Positions 1-8,847 of a stretch of 64,000 bases of DNA are shown here, piece after piece. The stretch lies in the NCBI GenBank assembly GCA_004208945.1, contig SGPE01000030.1, positions 496,001-560,000 of the forward strand. The letters run 5' to 3'. The notes under the pieces are model-generated. The model was not told where the DNA came from. It did not search any database and was given only the letters and a program-made list of their open reading frames with translations. Each line of letters begins with the position of its first letter. The first letter of the stretch is position 1. Position numbers and translations under genes: made by a program. Source of the DNA: Pseudoalteromonas sp. CO133X (GTDB taxonomy: Bacteria; Pseudomonadota; Gammaproteobacteria; Enterobacterales; Alteromonadaceae).

Positions 1-189
1 GGACTTACCAATTAAAACGGTAAAATCCCCATGTGTTAAGGCATCCTTGATGTGCGCGTGGTCAACTTTTTACCTTTCACTTATTCTGCGCTTTAGCTTT
101 GCCCTATGAGAAAAGGAGCTGCTGTCACTTTATTAGTGGCTGATAATTTAGACGAAATTTTTTTCAAATATTTTTAAAACAGGTCAAAA

Positions 190-936
190 ATGCAACTATA
201 TATTCTTTGTGGAGCAAGTAGTGAGATTGCAAAAGCCTACTTCACAACACTCAATAAACATCTATCGTCATGTCTAATAGTGACAATTAGTCGACAACCT
301 CAACCTTTGATTGATAGCACACATATAAAGCACAGCAATAAACACCTTCATTTTGAAACAGATTACAGCGAAGCTAGCTTATCGGCGATAGCAAAAACCC
401 TTACAGAGCAACAGACCCCTTTGAGTGAGTTAGTTATTTTTAATGGGATTTTGCATGATCTAAACAACCAACCGGAACGTAAACTTGAACAAATTTCTGA
501 CACGCATTTTATTAATAGTATGCAAACAAACGCGCTACTGCCAATTCGCTGCGTAACGGCCTTTTCTAGATTATTAGATACAAAAACTAAAAGCGTTATC
601 TGTGCACTGAGCGCCCGTGTAGGCAGTATTAACGATAATAATTTAGGGGGTTGGTACAGTTACAGAGCATCAAAGGCCGCATTAAATATGTTATTTAAAT
701 CAGCAGCAATTGAGCTTAACCGTCGTTACAAACAAAATCGTTGTGTGCTTTTCCATCCCGGTACAACGGATACACCATTATCAAAACCTTTTCAGGGAAA
801 TGTACCCGAAGGAAAGCTCTTTACCCCTTCGTTTGTAGCAGAACAGCTATTTAAATTTCTGTCAGACACTCGCTTTTTAGCTAATTTTGACAACCCTGCT
901 TATTTTGATTGGCAGGGACAACCCATAGATTGGTAA
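190..936 (+). CDS. SDR family NAD(P)-dependent oxidoreductase
   Basis: A 248-residue short-chain dehydrogenase/reductase of classical length. The N-terminal Rossmann beta-alpha turn reads GASSEIA at residues 8-14, the active-site serine region is near residues 141-146, and the catalytic Tyr-x3-Lys is Y158/K162 in WYSYRASKAALN. The substrate cannot be read from the sequence. The family resembles CsgA/C-factor-like SDRs often found near photolyase or cryptochrome genes in marine gammaproteobacteria, but that neighbour would lie outside the window. A weak AGG precedes the ATG. The flavin reductase gene follows after 11 bases, so the two are probably cotranscribed. Bases 1-189 upstream hold no gene I can support. 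Confidence 0.85.
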   Translation: MQLYILCGASSEIAKAYFTTLNKHLSSCLIVTISRQPQPLIDSTHIKHSNKHLHFETDYSEASLSAIAKTLTEQQTPLSELVIFNGILHDLNNQPERKLEQISDTHFINSMQTNALLPIRCVTAFSRLLDTKTKSVICALSARVGSINDNNLGGWYSYRASKAALNMLFKSAAIELNRRYKQNRCVLFHPGTTDTPLSKPFQGNVPEGKLFTPSFVAEQLFKFLSDTRFLANFDNPAYFDWQGQPIDW

Positions 937-947
937 TAAGGAATTTC

Positions 948-1556
948 ATGCATTTAACAAAACAAGCAATTGCAAACCTTGATAGCCGTTATCGCGCTCA
1001 TTTAATCAATAGTTTATCAGGGTTCAAAAGCGCTAATTTGATAGGTACTCAAAATTGCCATAATCAAACAAACCTCGCTATCGTCAGCTCAGTATTTCAT
1101 TTAGGCGCGCATCCTCCGCTAGTGGGTATGATAATTCGCCCTCATTCTGTACCGCGACACACCCTTGAAAATATTCTTTCAACGGGTTGTTACACCATTA
1201 ATCAGGTTAATAAAGATATTTATCATCAAGCACACCAAACATCTGCACGTTATGATAAAGAAGAGTCTGAGTTTGATGCTACAGGGCTAGAAACACAGTA
1301 TTTGAATGATTTTTTAGCGCCTTTTGTTGCAAACAGTCGGTTAAAATATGCTGTTACCTTAAAAGAACATCACCACCTAGCTATTAACGGAACTGAACTG
1401 ATTATAGGTGAAATAACTGACCTACACTTAGATGAAAATTGCCTAGCTGAAGACGGCTTTATTGATATTGAAGCTATCGATACAGTCGCCGTAAGCGGGC
1501 TCGATAGTTACCATGTAACTGAACGTTTAGCCCGCTTAGCTTATGCTAAAAAGTAA
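948..1556 (+). CDS. Flavin reductase family protein (FMN-binding split barrel)
   Basis: A 202-residue protein like the FMN-binding flavin reductase/split-barrel family, which bind FMN and either reduce it or supply it to partner oxygenases. The N-terminal half holds the typical stretch 'NLAIVSSVFHLGAHPPLVGMI', followed by an R-P-x-S-V-P-R-H-T flavin-site-like segment. I place the start at 948 rather than at an upstream in-frame codon (909) inside the SDR gene, because AAGGAA sits six bases ahead of this ATG. It follows the SDR gene directly, so a shared redox role is plausible but unproven. Its 3' end nearly abuts the convergent M24 peptidase (4-base gap). Confidence 0.8.
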   Translation: MHLTKQAIANLDSRYRAHLINSLSGFKSANLIGTQNCHNQTNLAIVSSVFHLGAHPPLVGMIIRPHSVPRHTLENILSTGCYTINQVNKDIYHQAHQTSARYDKEESEFDATGLETQYLNDFLAPFVANSRLKYAVTLKEHHHLAINGTELIIGEITDLHLDENCLAEDGFIDIEAIDTVAVSGLDSYHVTERLARLAYAKK

Positions 1557-1559
1557 GCA

Positions 1560-2639
1560 CTAAATTATGAATGGCTTAGGCGCATGGGTTAGCACGTCAA
1601 AGCCCGTTTCAGTAACAACGATGTCATCTTCTAAGCGCACACCGCCGTAGCCTGGAATGTAAATGCCAGGCTCAATGGTGATCACATTGCCAACCTCAAG
1701 GTTGTAGTCCGTCAGTGTATTGATAAATGGCACTTCATGTAAAAAAAGCCCTAAACCATGACCTAAGCCTTTACCGGCGTAGTCGCCAAAGCCCGCATCA
1801 GCAATCACCTTGTTTGATATAGCATTTAAATCTAAACAATTAATGCCCGGTTTAACCATTTCAAGTGCCGCATTTTGTGCATCAAGCACCGTGTTATAAA
1901 TACGGGTTTGTTTTTCTGACGCTTCGCCAATAATGTAACTGCGTGTCATATCCGAGCGATAGCCATTCACAACCGCGCCAAAATCAAGCGTTACAAAGTC
2001 ACCTTGTTTTAAAACCTGATCTGATGGATTACCGTGGGGCAAGGCTGAGCGCTCAGCAAACAGCATAATGGTTGCGAACGACATTCCTTCTGAACCTAGC
2101 TTTTGCATTCTAAATTCAAGCTCTAAGGCCAAGTCTCGCTCAGTTACACCTGGTTTAAAATAAGGCAGTGTTTGTGCTAGTGCTTCATCAGCGATGGCTG
2201 CGGCCGCTTTGATTTGCGCAACTTCCCAGTTGTCTTTAACGCGTCTTAGTTTTTCTATTAAACCGTTTACAGCTGTTAAAGTGTGGCCGTTTAGCTCATC
2301 TGCCACACCTTGCCAAATTGCTACTGTGACATAACTTGCATCAAATGCGACATGGCTGTTTGGGTTAAGGTGTCTGTTAATACAATGCCCAAGGGTTTCG
2401 TTGTCTCTGTCTCGACAAACAACTTCAAAACCCGTTGTTTCTGCGATTGCACGTTGATGGTAACGATAGTCTGTGATCAGCACGCACGCGTTTTGAGTGA
2501 TTAATGCATAAGCAGCATTACCACTAAAGCCACTTAAGTAACGAATATTTTCATGCCCAAGTACTAACATGGCGCTGTAATCGTGTTGTGCTAGCAAGGC
2601 TTTAAATTCAGCTTGTCTTTTTAAGTAATTAACTTGCAT
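1560..2639 (-). CDS. M24 family metallopeptidase (Xaa-Pro aminopeptidase-like)
   Basis: A 359-residue 'pita-bread' metallopeptidase. It has an N-terminal creatinase-like domain (residues 1-130) and a C-terminal catalytic domain. All five expected metal ligands are visible: D219 and D230 (LDFGAVVNGYRSD), H294 (GLGHGLGLFLHE), E323 (TIEPGIY) and E337 (RLEDD). The family cleaves the bond after an N-terminal residue that precedes proline (aminopeptidase P) or proline dipeptides. The length fits the short YpdF/PepQ-type enzymes rather than long PepP. It is divergent from a second M24 gene starting at 2770, so a shared regulatory region of about 130 bp controls both. Confidence 0.88.
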   Translation of the reverse strand: MQVNYLKRQAEFKALLAQHDYSAMLVLGHENIRYLSGFSGNAAYALITQNACVLITDYRYHQRAIAETTGFEVVCRDRDNETLGHCINRHLNPNSHVAFDASYVTVAIWQGVADELNGHTLTAVNGLIEKLRRVKDNWEVAQIKAAAAIADEALAQTLPYFKPGVTERDLALELEFRMQKLGSEGMSFATIMLFAERSALPHGNPSDQVLKQGDFVTLDFGAVVNGYRSDMTRSYIIGEASEKQTRIYNTVLDAQNAALEMVKPGINCLDLNAISNKVIADAGFGDYAGKGLGHGLGLFLHEVPFINTLTDYNLEVGNVITIEPGIYIPGYGGVRLEDDIVVTETGFDVLTHAPKPFII

Positions 2640-2769
2640 TGTCGCTCCTTATTTTTTGCGCATGCTAACAGTAATAACCATAAATACGAATATTATGCGA
2701 TTAGTCGCAGTGAGTTTGCATCAAGTGTTTACTCAAGCCACAATGCACAAAAAAACCAAGGAGTACACG

Positions 2770-3990
2770 ATGACAACACATGGTATTGGCACACAAACGC
2801 CAGAGCAGGCGCTTGACTCTTTGTCAGATATGACAACAGATTTAACCCCTATTCAAAATGACGAATTTCATGCACGTATCGCAAAAGCACAAGCGTATAT
2901 GCAAGTAAATAATATTGATGCAATTTATTTAAATGCAGGCACTAACCTTGCCTATTTTACGGGTATGCGTTGGTACGCAAGTGAGCGTTTAGTAGGTGCT
3001 ATTTTACCCGCCAAAGGTGATGTGCAATACATAGCGCCGTTTTTTGAAATCGGCAGCTTAAACGATTTCATGGTGATTGATGGCCCAATTCGTGGTTGGC
3101 AAGAGCACGAAAACCCATACCAACTGTGTGTTGAAGTACTCTCAGAGATGGGCATTAGCAAAGATGGCACCCTTGGTATTGATGAAAGCGCACAGTTTTT
3201 CATCTACGACGGCATTAATAAAGCGAACAGCGATTACACCATTATTAACGCGCAGTGCGTGACTGCTCATTGCCGCATGCATAAATCGGCAAATGAACTT
3301 GCCTTAATGCAGCGTGCTATGGATATGACTTTAGAAGTACACAAAGCAACGGCAAGTATGCTTTATGAAGGCATTACCACCACTGAAGTTGAAGCCTTTA
3401 TTAAAAAAGCGCACCAAAAGGTCGGTGCACCAGGTAACTATTTTTGTATTGTGCTATTTGGTGTTGCGTCATCTTTCCCGCATGGCGTTAAAAACCCGCA
3501 AACTCTAAAAAAAGGTGATGTGGTATTGATTGATACTGGCTGTAAAGTACATGATTACCTCTCTGACATTACCCGTACGTATGTATTTGGTGAAGCAACA
3601 GAACGTCAACGTACGTTTTGGCAGCACGAGAAAAATGCCCAGCTTGCTGCTTTTGCTGCCGCAAAAATTGGTGAGCCATGTGGCAAAGTAGACGATGCAG
3701 CAAGACAGTACCTAGCCGAAAATGGCATGGGGCCAGAGTATCAAACACCAGGCTGCCCACACAGAACAGGCCATGGCATTGGTTTAGATATTCATGAATG
3801 GCCATACCTTGTCGGTGGTAACCCTACCCCACTCGCTGCAGGCATGTGTTTTAGTAATGAGCCTATGCTTGTAATACCTGATGAGTTTGGTATTCGCTTA
3901 GAAGATCACTTTTATATGACAGACGAAGGCCCGCGTTGGTTTACCAAGCCCGCTCATAGCATCGATGACCCATTTGGTTTAGCTAAGTAA
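2770..3990 (+). CDS. M24 family metallopeptidase (Xaa-Pro dipeptidase-like)
   Basis: A 406-residue second M24 peptidase, divergent from the first and only distantly similar to it. Catalytic motifs: LIDTGCKVHDYLSDITRT (two Asp ligands), HRTGHGIGLDIHEWPYL (His), SNEPML and IRLEDHF (Glu ligands). I choose the start at 2770 because AAGGAG lies at 2758-2763; an upstream in-frame ATG at 2656 would place the start in the promoter region. Proline-peptide hydrolysis in the cytoplasm is the expected activity. A terminator follows, and then a YfcC-type carrier in the same direction, which suggests a peptide or amino-acid salvage locus. Confidence 0.87.
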   Translation: MTTHGIGTQTPEQALDSLSDMTTDLTPIQNDEFHARIAKAQAYMQVNNIDAIYLNAGTNLAYFTGMRWYASERLVGAILPAKGDVQYIAPFFEIGSLNDFMVIDGPIRGWQEHENPYQLCVEVLSEMGISKDGTLGIDESAQFFIYDGINKANSDYTIINAQCVTAHCRMHKSANELALMQRAMDMTLEVHKATASMLYEGITTTEVEAFIKKAHQKVGAPGNYFCIVLFGVASSFPHGVKNPQTLKKGDVVLIDTGCKVHDYLSDITRTYVFGEATERQRTFWQHEKNAQLAAFAAAKIGEPCGKVDDAARQYLAENGMGPEYQTPGCPHRTGHGIGLDIHEWPYLVGGNPTPLAAGMCFSNEPMLVIPDEFGIRLEDHFYMTDEGPRWFTKPAHSIDDPFGLAK

Positions 3991-4005
3991 AATTAAAATA
4001 CTTTG

Positions 4006-4031
4006 AAAAGGTCAGTGTTCTGGCCTTTTTT
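4006..4031 (+). terminator. Rho-independent terminator after the M24 gene
   Basis: AAAAGGTCAG / CTGGCCTTTTTT form an imperfect stem with a short loop and a six-T tail, 15 bases after the stop of the upstream peptidase gene. Confidence 0.75.
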
Positions 4032-4149
4032 ATATCTAAATTATTACAATCTTTAACAGTGTGGACATTTTAGAGACAACTTACCCGCTTTTATTATGTT
4101 ATGATTTTAAGAATTTAACCTAAATACCACACATAATTACGGAGAATAA

Positions 4150-5556
4150 ATGGGTTTACGTTTTAAAGTCCCGCATACGCTTATCTTACTGCTAAGTATG
4201 ATGGTCATTGCACTTATTGCTACTTGGCTAGTACCACAAGGTTTTTTTACCACGACACTCAGTGAATCTGGTCGCGAAATGGTCGTTGCTGGCACCTATC
4301 AAACAGTTGAAGAACGCCATTACTTAACCCCCTGGGATTTATTACAAGCCATTCCCCGCGCGTTTGCTGCTGCTCAGGATGTTATTTTCTTTGTGTTAAT
4401 TGTTGGCGGCGTCTTAGCTGTTGCACGTGCCACAGGTACAGTCGATGCACTTATTGGTAGACTTTTAGAGCGCCACGGCAAAAAGCCACAACGATTAATC
4501 TTTATGGTGGTATTTTGCTTTGCTTTAGCATCAAGCAGTATTGGTACCGCTGGTGAATACATTCCCTTTGTTATTATTCTCGTCGCGCTTTGTAAAGCAA
4601 TGCGGCTAGATGCAATGACCGCTGTAGGTATGATAGTAGCAGGTTATGGTATTGGTTATGGTGTATCGGCATTTAACCCATTTACCGTATTAATCGCACA
4701 GCAAATTGCAGGTATTCCTGTTTACTCTGGGTTGTGGTTACGTTTAGCTATATTTATTCCATTTGTGCTCATTGGTTTTCATCATGTTTGGCAATACACC
4801 AAAAAGGTAGCTAACGATCCCTCTAAATCAATGATGATTGGCGTACCTTGCCCACTTGAAAATCAAACTGCCACCAGTTACCCAGCACTTGCCCTGCGCC
4901 ATAAACTTATTTTAGGCAGCTTTATTATTACCCTTGCAATTGCAGTATGGGGCATCGCAACGAAGGGCTGGTATTTATACGAGCTAGGTGGTGTTTTTAT
5001 TGCGTGGGGTGTGGTTGTCGCCATTTTAGGCAAACTCTCTGCTGATGAAGCAGCAAACAAATTTATAGAAGGCGTATCTGATCTTGTTACCACCGCAGTG
5101 TTAATTGGTGTTGCACGGGGTATCGCACTTATTTTAGAAGACGGCCAAATCCTGCATAGCCTTGTACATGGCATGTCGTTACCACTATCTTATGTATCAG
5201 CAGAAATATCAGCAATTGGCATGTTAGTTATTCAAACCCTGCTTAATACCTTTATTCCTTCTGGTTCAGGGCAAGCTTATGTCACCATGCCACTGATGGC
5301 CCCGCTGGGTGATTTAGTGGGTGTACCAAGACAAGTTGCCGTGCTTGCTTATCAATTTGGTGATGGCTTTTCCAATATGATCATTCCGACCAATGCCGTA
5401 CTTATGGGTATTTTAGGCATGGCAGGCGTACCTTACGGACATTGGTTCAGATTCTGCTTACCACTGTTGATTAAACTAATGGTCGCAGCATCAGTTGTAT
5501 TAGTATTAGCTGTAATGTTTGGCTATGGTTTAGATGTGCAGCCCACACTAAATTAA
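4150..5556 (+). CDS. YfcC/DcuC-superfamily carrier
   Basis: A 468-residue polytopic inner-membrane protein with roughly 11-12 hydrophobic segments, matching the YfcC family (C4-dicarboxylate 'anaerobic carrier' superfamily). Recognisable family segments are TAGEYIPFVIIL, GYGIGYGVSAFNPFT and NTFIPSGSGQAY. Substrates of this family include dicarboxylates and basic amino acids; which one applies here cannot be read from sequence. GGAG precedes the ATG with normal spacing. It has its own upstream region of about 115 bp and its own terminator, so it is probably a single-gene unit. Two M24 peptidases upstream fit a role in taking up products of peptide breakdown. Confidence 0.85.
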   Translation: MGLRFKVPHTLILLLSMMVIALIATWLVPQGFFTTTLSESGREMVVAGTYQTVEERHYLTPWDLLQAIPRAFAAAQDVIFFVLIVGGVLAVARATGTVDALIGRLLERHGKKPQRLIFMVVFCFALASSSIGTAGEYIPFVIILVALCKAMRLDAMTAVGMIVAGYGIGYGVSAFNPFTVLIAQQIAGIPVYSGLWLRLAIFIPFVLIGFHHVWQYTKKVANDPSKSMMIGVPCPLENQTATSYPALALRHKLILGSFIITLAIAVWGIATKGWYLYELGGVFIAWGVVVAILGKLSADEAANKFIEGVSDLVTTAVLIGVARGIALILEDGQILHSLVHGMSLPLSYVSAEISAIGMLVIQTLLNTFIPSGSGQAYVTMPLMAPLGDLVGVPRQVAVLAYQFGDGFSNMIIPTNAVLMGILGMAGVPYGHWFRFCLPLLIKLMVAASVVLVLAVMFGYGLDVQPTLN

Positions 5557-5568
5557 GTTAGTTGATTT

Positions 5569-5597
5569 TAAAAAAGCGCCTAGGGCGCTTTTTTTTG
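5569..5597 (+). terminator. Rho-independent terminator
   Basis: AAAAAAGCGCC-TAG-GGCGCTTTTTTTT is a near-perfect hairpin with an eight-T tail just after the carrier stop codon. The flanking A-run means it may also work for the minus-strand genes arriving from the right. Confidence 0.9.
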
Positions 5598-5765
5598 TGT
5601 ATTGACTAGAGGAAATGCTGCGAGCAGGTGTATAGACTCTTTGGAGATCCCATAACTGTAAGCTAAATTTTTCAATATAAACAACCATCATCAAAAATTT
5701 TAACCCAATTTATATCCATACACTCCATTGAGTAACTATCACCTTGTCAACAGCAACCAACTATT

Positions 5766-6014
5766 TTAGTCCTTACTAACTTGCTTGTTAGGCACTTCTT
5801 CGGGGAGAATCTGCTCTAGTTTTAAACCGTATTGTTCTTCATTAAGTACATACTCTTCTTTTAAATATTCGAAGAACTGAGTTAGATGAACATAGTGCTC
5901 TTCATAATCATCACGGTCACGTAGAGTTTCACTTTTTAATAATTGCTCGTTATATAAAACAGAATCTCGTATCGCAGATAAAAGCATTGGAACATATGCT
6001 TTAGGTATTTTCAT
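5766..6014 (-). CDS. Tsi2-like immunity/antitoxin protein (candidate)
   Basis: An 82-residue acidic, helix-forming protein starting MKIPKAYVPMLLSAIRDSV. The ATG at 6014 is preceded by AAGAGG and starts one base after the stop codon of the toxin gene, so the two are translationally coupled. From memory, the Pseudomonas Tsi2 immunity protein is 77 residues, helical, and starts with a similar 'L-x-V-A-I-Q' helix followed by a charged loop and a second long helix. The same layout is seen here (AIRDSVLYNEQLL, then EEHYVHLTQFFEYLKEEY). The assignment rests on layout and on the neighbouring Tse2-like gene, not on clear sequence identity. Confidence 0.6.
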   Translation of the reverse strand: MKIPKAYVPMLLSAIRDSVLYNEQLLKSETLRDRDDYEEHYVHLTQFFEYLKEEYVLNEEQYGLKLEQILPEEVPNKQVSKD

Positions 6015-6015
6015 C

Positions 6016-6482
6016 TTATGCAACCTCTTTAACAACTGATTTTGCCAACTGATTAAGTAAAAGTTTAAATACAGTTAAAGGCATATTATATGCTGGGGCG
6101 ATTGTATAATGATAGGCGCCTAACCTTGAATTGTAGTTATCTTTTATAATAGCTAACCCCTTTGGTAAGGGTGTCCCAGCAGATATTCTATAGTGTTCCC
6201 AATTAGGGCCTTGAGGAATACTAGGCTTATCAAATGTACTTATGCCTCTAGGACTTTCTTTAACATTAATCTTAGCGTTTGCACCTTCACCGATTACACT
6301 AATATCCGCAGGTCTCGGACGACCGTTTGATAAAATAACGTCGTCTTCAATTAATTCGAATAACTCCATATTTTTTTGACATTTAACCCTCTCCATAAAT
6401 TTACAGGAACCATTCCCTCGTAATATTTATGGATTTGTCCCTTATCTAACAAAATATCCTTTAACAATGTAGTACTTTCCAT
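6016..6482 (-). CDS. Tse2-like ADP-ribosyltransferase-fold toxin, split by a frameshift
   Basis: Two overlapping frames on the minus strand together encode about 155 residues; P. aeruginosa Tse2 is 158. The C-terminal frame (6016-6396) carries features I recognise from Tse2: G-x-S-x-F-D, 'AGTPLPKGLAIIKDNYNSRL' and 'AYHYTIAPAYNMPL'. The N-terminal 37 residues, including 'VNLWRG' (compare LYR in Tse2), lie in another frame starting at ATG 6482, with AAAGGAG five bases upstream. The frames meet at a run of seven A (6371-6377); one more A, or a -1 slip there, would join them. Mutation, programmed slippage and sequencing error are all possible. No type VI secretion genes are nearby, so it may act as a toxin-antitoxin pair. 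The immunity-like gene follows directly. Confidence 0.65.
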
Positions 6483-6501
6483 CTTATCTCCTTTTTACAT
6501 T

Positions 6502-6517
6502 TATCATGAGCATGATA
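6502..6517. promoter_or_regulatory. Palindrome upstream of the toxin gene (candidate operator)
   Basis: TATCATG-AG-CATGATA is a perfect 7-bp inverted repeat with a 2-base spacer. It is centred about 28 bases upstream of the toxin start codon (6482), where an autoregulating antitoxin or another repressor could bind. Confidence 0.45.
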
Positions 6518-6860
6518 CTTAGCGCTGCAGCTAAAATTTTAGTATTTATTAGACACTAAATAATACTAATACCGTCCCTAGTAGAGCTAAATACTCGTTA
6601 AGCAGGTAAAAATGGTTAGCTTTAATCGCGAAGCGATGGCCAACTGTTTTCACCCTGTTTAAACTGGCCACCATACAAACTAGCACAGGTCAATAATATA
6701 TTTAATAGATTGACTAAAGCATTGAAAATATAATTGCTTATTAATGAAAATTTAATACATAATAAGCGTTAAGTAATGCAGGGAAAGCTTAAATAACAAA
6801 AGCTCAGCGGATTAATTTTGCTAGCACAGTGATAGCCTCCGAAAAGCCTATTTCTTATAA
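6518..6860. other. Non-coding stretch with one hairpin
   Basis: No supported gene. The one structure seen is an imperfect inverted repeat at 6615-6644 (GTTAGC...ATCGC-GAA-GCGAT...GCCAAC). The stretch separates the toxin pair from the lysozyme remnant and looks like island filler. Confidence 0.4.
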
Positions 6861-7130
6861 GTAAGCCACAGCATAAACAACACCAAAAATGGTTTTTCAA
6901 CACATTTTGATGCGATGCTGCTTGAGGTTCTGCAAGCGCTATTGGATATGTCTTTTAACCTCGGTATCACGCGACTAAAAAGTCAATATATCAATATGAA
7001 TGCACACATAAAGAAAAAGAAATGGGCTGATGCGGCATTGCAGAGCAATCGCATTAGCAGACAGCCTCAGCGAAATCTCTACGTAAAAAACTTCCTTCTA
7101 AAAGCGCAAGCCAGCGCCAAAAAACCATAA
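6861..7130 (+). pseudogene. C-terminal remnant of a phage-type lysozyme (GH24-like)
   Basis: The open frame from 6861 to the stop at 7130 contains the conserved C-terminal half of phage-type lysozymes: FDAMLLEVLQALLDMSFNLG, then a helix 'MNAHIKKKKWADAA' and a final basic segment 'RQPQRNLYVKNFLLKA'. Complete enzymes are about 150 residues or more and need an upstream catalytic Glu region, which is absent here because a stop lies at 6858. I read it as a decayed fragment. It could still be translated from the ATG at 6915 (71 residues), but it would lack the catalytic part. Confidence 0.6.
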
Positions 7131-7140
7131 GGATATATTG

Positions 7141-7836
7141 ATGAACCTTAAATATTCTACAACATCCTCAGTATTAGCTTTGTGTGCGCTCTGTTTGTCA
7201 GCTTGTCAGCATGCGCCTACGGTAAATGAGCAGGAAAGACAAATGCGCTGGATAAACCCCGATGTGTTTGATGCATCAAAACATACCAACGGTAGCTTAT
7301 ACAGTTTTAAATTTGACATGACGTTCACTGCACTGACTGGCGAAAATGTAACCGTTACAAACTGCCTTGAATTAGCTTTGTTTGGTGAGGACCGAGTTAG
7401 CTCGCCAGAATACATTTACTGGCAATCAATGAAAATCGACTGCGAAGTAGTAGAAATATTTTATCTTAGCTCTGAAAACGCTGTAAGCTTTTGGCCTAGG
7501 TCATTTGACTATGAGCTAATTAAACAGTTTCCAGCAACAGCGATCCCTTATTTAGGCGGTCAAGCGCTCGACGGGCGAACTGGCACACTTTCAGCCTATG
7601 ACGCTAGCCTTAAGTTTATAGAAAAAAAGAATGACAATCAGATTCATGTCGAAGTTGACGATATGGATGTATATTACGTTCAAGTGGCGCGCGCAGATTT
7701 TAATCGAGATGGCATTCAAGATATTTTTGTTCGTATGGATTGGTATGTGAAAGATGCGTTTGGTAAAGGAACCGATTGGGTGGTGTTAACGAAACTATCA
7801 CCCGATGCAGCCCCCATGATGCTTTGGCGAAAATAG
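7141..7836 (+). CDS. Putative outer-membrane lipoprotein, function unknown
   Basis: A 231-residue protein with a lipoprotein signal peptide: basic start, hydrophobic stretch 'SSVLALCALCLSAC' and lipobox LSAC, cysteine at about residue 22. AAGG at 7130-7133 favours the ATG at 7141 over the TTG just before it. No enzyme family is recognisable. Near the C-terminus 'ADFNRDGIQDIFVRMDW' resembles the calcium-binding loops seen in FG-GAP and EF-hand-like repeats (D-x-N-x-D-G-x-x-D). It lies between a lysozyme remnant and integron cassettes and may belong to the accessory island. Confidence 0.6.
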   Translation: MNLKYSTTSSVLALCALCLSACQHAPTVNEQERQMRWINPDVFDASKHTNGSLYSFKFDMTFTALTGENVTVTNCLELALFGEDRVSSPEYIYWQSMKIDCEVVEIFYLSSENAVSFWPRSFDYELIKQFPATAIPYLGGQALDGRTGTLSAYDASLKFIEKKNDNQIHVEVDDMDVYYVQVARADFNRDGIQDIFVRMDWYVKDAFGKGTDWVVLTKLSPDAAPMMLWRK

Positions 7837-7904
7837 AGTACAGAAAATGAGGGTTGTGTTCTAACCAAAGGCTCCACGCACACGTCCTATCCGATGACTT
7901 AATG

Positions 7905-8212
7905 CATCTTTATCCAGAGACGGGTTATAAATATAACTCGCCTTTGCCCAAACAGTGTTAACGTAATTGCTTTAAAAGTCTGCTATGAGCGGACATTGAA
8001 TATTTTCTTTTTATATTCAGAATTTACAACTTTCCCCTATATTCAGGATAATGAGCAATTAGCGCATATTTGTCGTCAGACCACTTTACCAATATAAAAA
8101 TACTTTGTTAGCTAGCAAAAGGTTAGCTAATTTGATAAAAATTTAGTAATGATAAAAGTGAGTAGTTGTATGGTAGAAATATACTCGATTTGCGCACTAT
8201 TAAATTGTTAGT
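7905..8212 (+). repeat. Leader repeat A, ending in an attI-like core
   Basis: A non-coding stretch of about 310 bp upstream of the LysE cassette. It shares three blocks, in the same order, with 9870-10226: 'TTAACGTAATT', a block around 'ATATTCAGGATAATGAGC', and the end 'GCGCACTATTAAATTGTTAG'. The last block looks like a single recombination core with the G^TT(A/G) junction expected of attI or of a cassette boundary, directly before the LysE ribosome-binding site. No matching attC left half is seen, which favours attI over attC. Confidence 0.4.
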
Positions 8213-8229
8213 TTTATGGAGGAAATATC

Positions 8230-8847
8230 GTGGAAATCTGGAAGTTATTGTTCTTTATACCTGCGTGTTTTGCGCTCAATATGACTCCAGGCCCAAACAA
8301 CCTATTGTCTATGAACAATGCGCGTTGTTACGGTTTTAAATCCGCTTTCATTGCTGGCCTTGGTCGAATTGCTGCATTCGCTGTAATGATTGCTTTGGCT
8401 GCTTCAGGTTTAGCTGCTGCTCTCTATGCATCTGAGGCTCTGTTTCTGACCATTAAAGTTGTGGGCGCAGCTTACTTGCTGTGGATTGCCTTTAACCTTT
8501 GGCGTTCGGAAGCAAGTCCTGTTTTTGAACTAGAAAAAACTCGCAACCGACTAGGTTTAGCTAAACAAGAATTTTTGTTAGCGGCCGGTAATCCAAAGGC
8601 TATCTTAATCTTTACAGCCTTTCTGCCACAATTCGTTGATGTTTCGGCTAGCGTAAATGAGCAGTTCTTCACTTTAGGGGCTACGTTCTTAATTCTAGAA
8701 ATGGGTGCAATATCGATTTATGCCATATTCGGAATGTATTTAAGGCAGTGGTTTACGAAGCCAAAAATGGCAAAGCGCTTCAATAGGGGTTGCGCAACCT
8801 TTTTGGCTATGTCTGGAGCAAGTTTGTTACTAAGTCGCCAGCAATAA
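8230..8847 (+). CDS. LysE/RhtB family exporter (integron cassette)
   Basis: A 205-residue inner-membrane exporter with about six hydrophobic segments and the family signature 'MTPGPNNLLSM' near the N-terminus. LysE/RhtB proteins export amino acids or related metabolites; the substrate here is unknown. The GTG start at 8230 follows TGGAGGA at good spacing. The gene starts 24 bases after a core-like GTTAG and ends immediately before an attC site (8848-8974), the usual form of an integron gene cassette. Confidence 0.85.
   Translation: MEIWKLLFFIPACFALNMTPGPNNLLSMNNARCYGFKSAFIAGLGRIAAFAVMIALAASGLAAALYASEALFLTIKVVGAAYLLWIAFNLWRSEASPVFELEKTRNRLGLAKQEFLLAAGNPKAILIFTAFLPQFVDVSASVNEQFFTLGATFLILEMGAISIYAIFGMYLRQWFTKPKMAKRFNRGCATFLAMSGASLLLSRQQ

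Noticed and set aside
1..189. Possible start of a minus-strand gene (frame reading DHAHIKDALTHGDF)
   Set aside because: No start codon with a ribosome-binding site is visible in this frame and only about 20 residues lie in the window.
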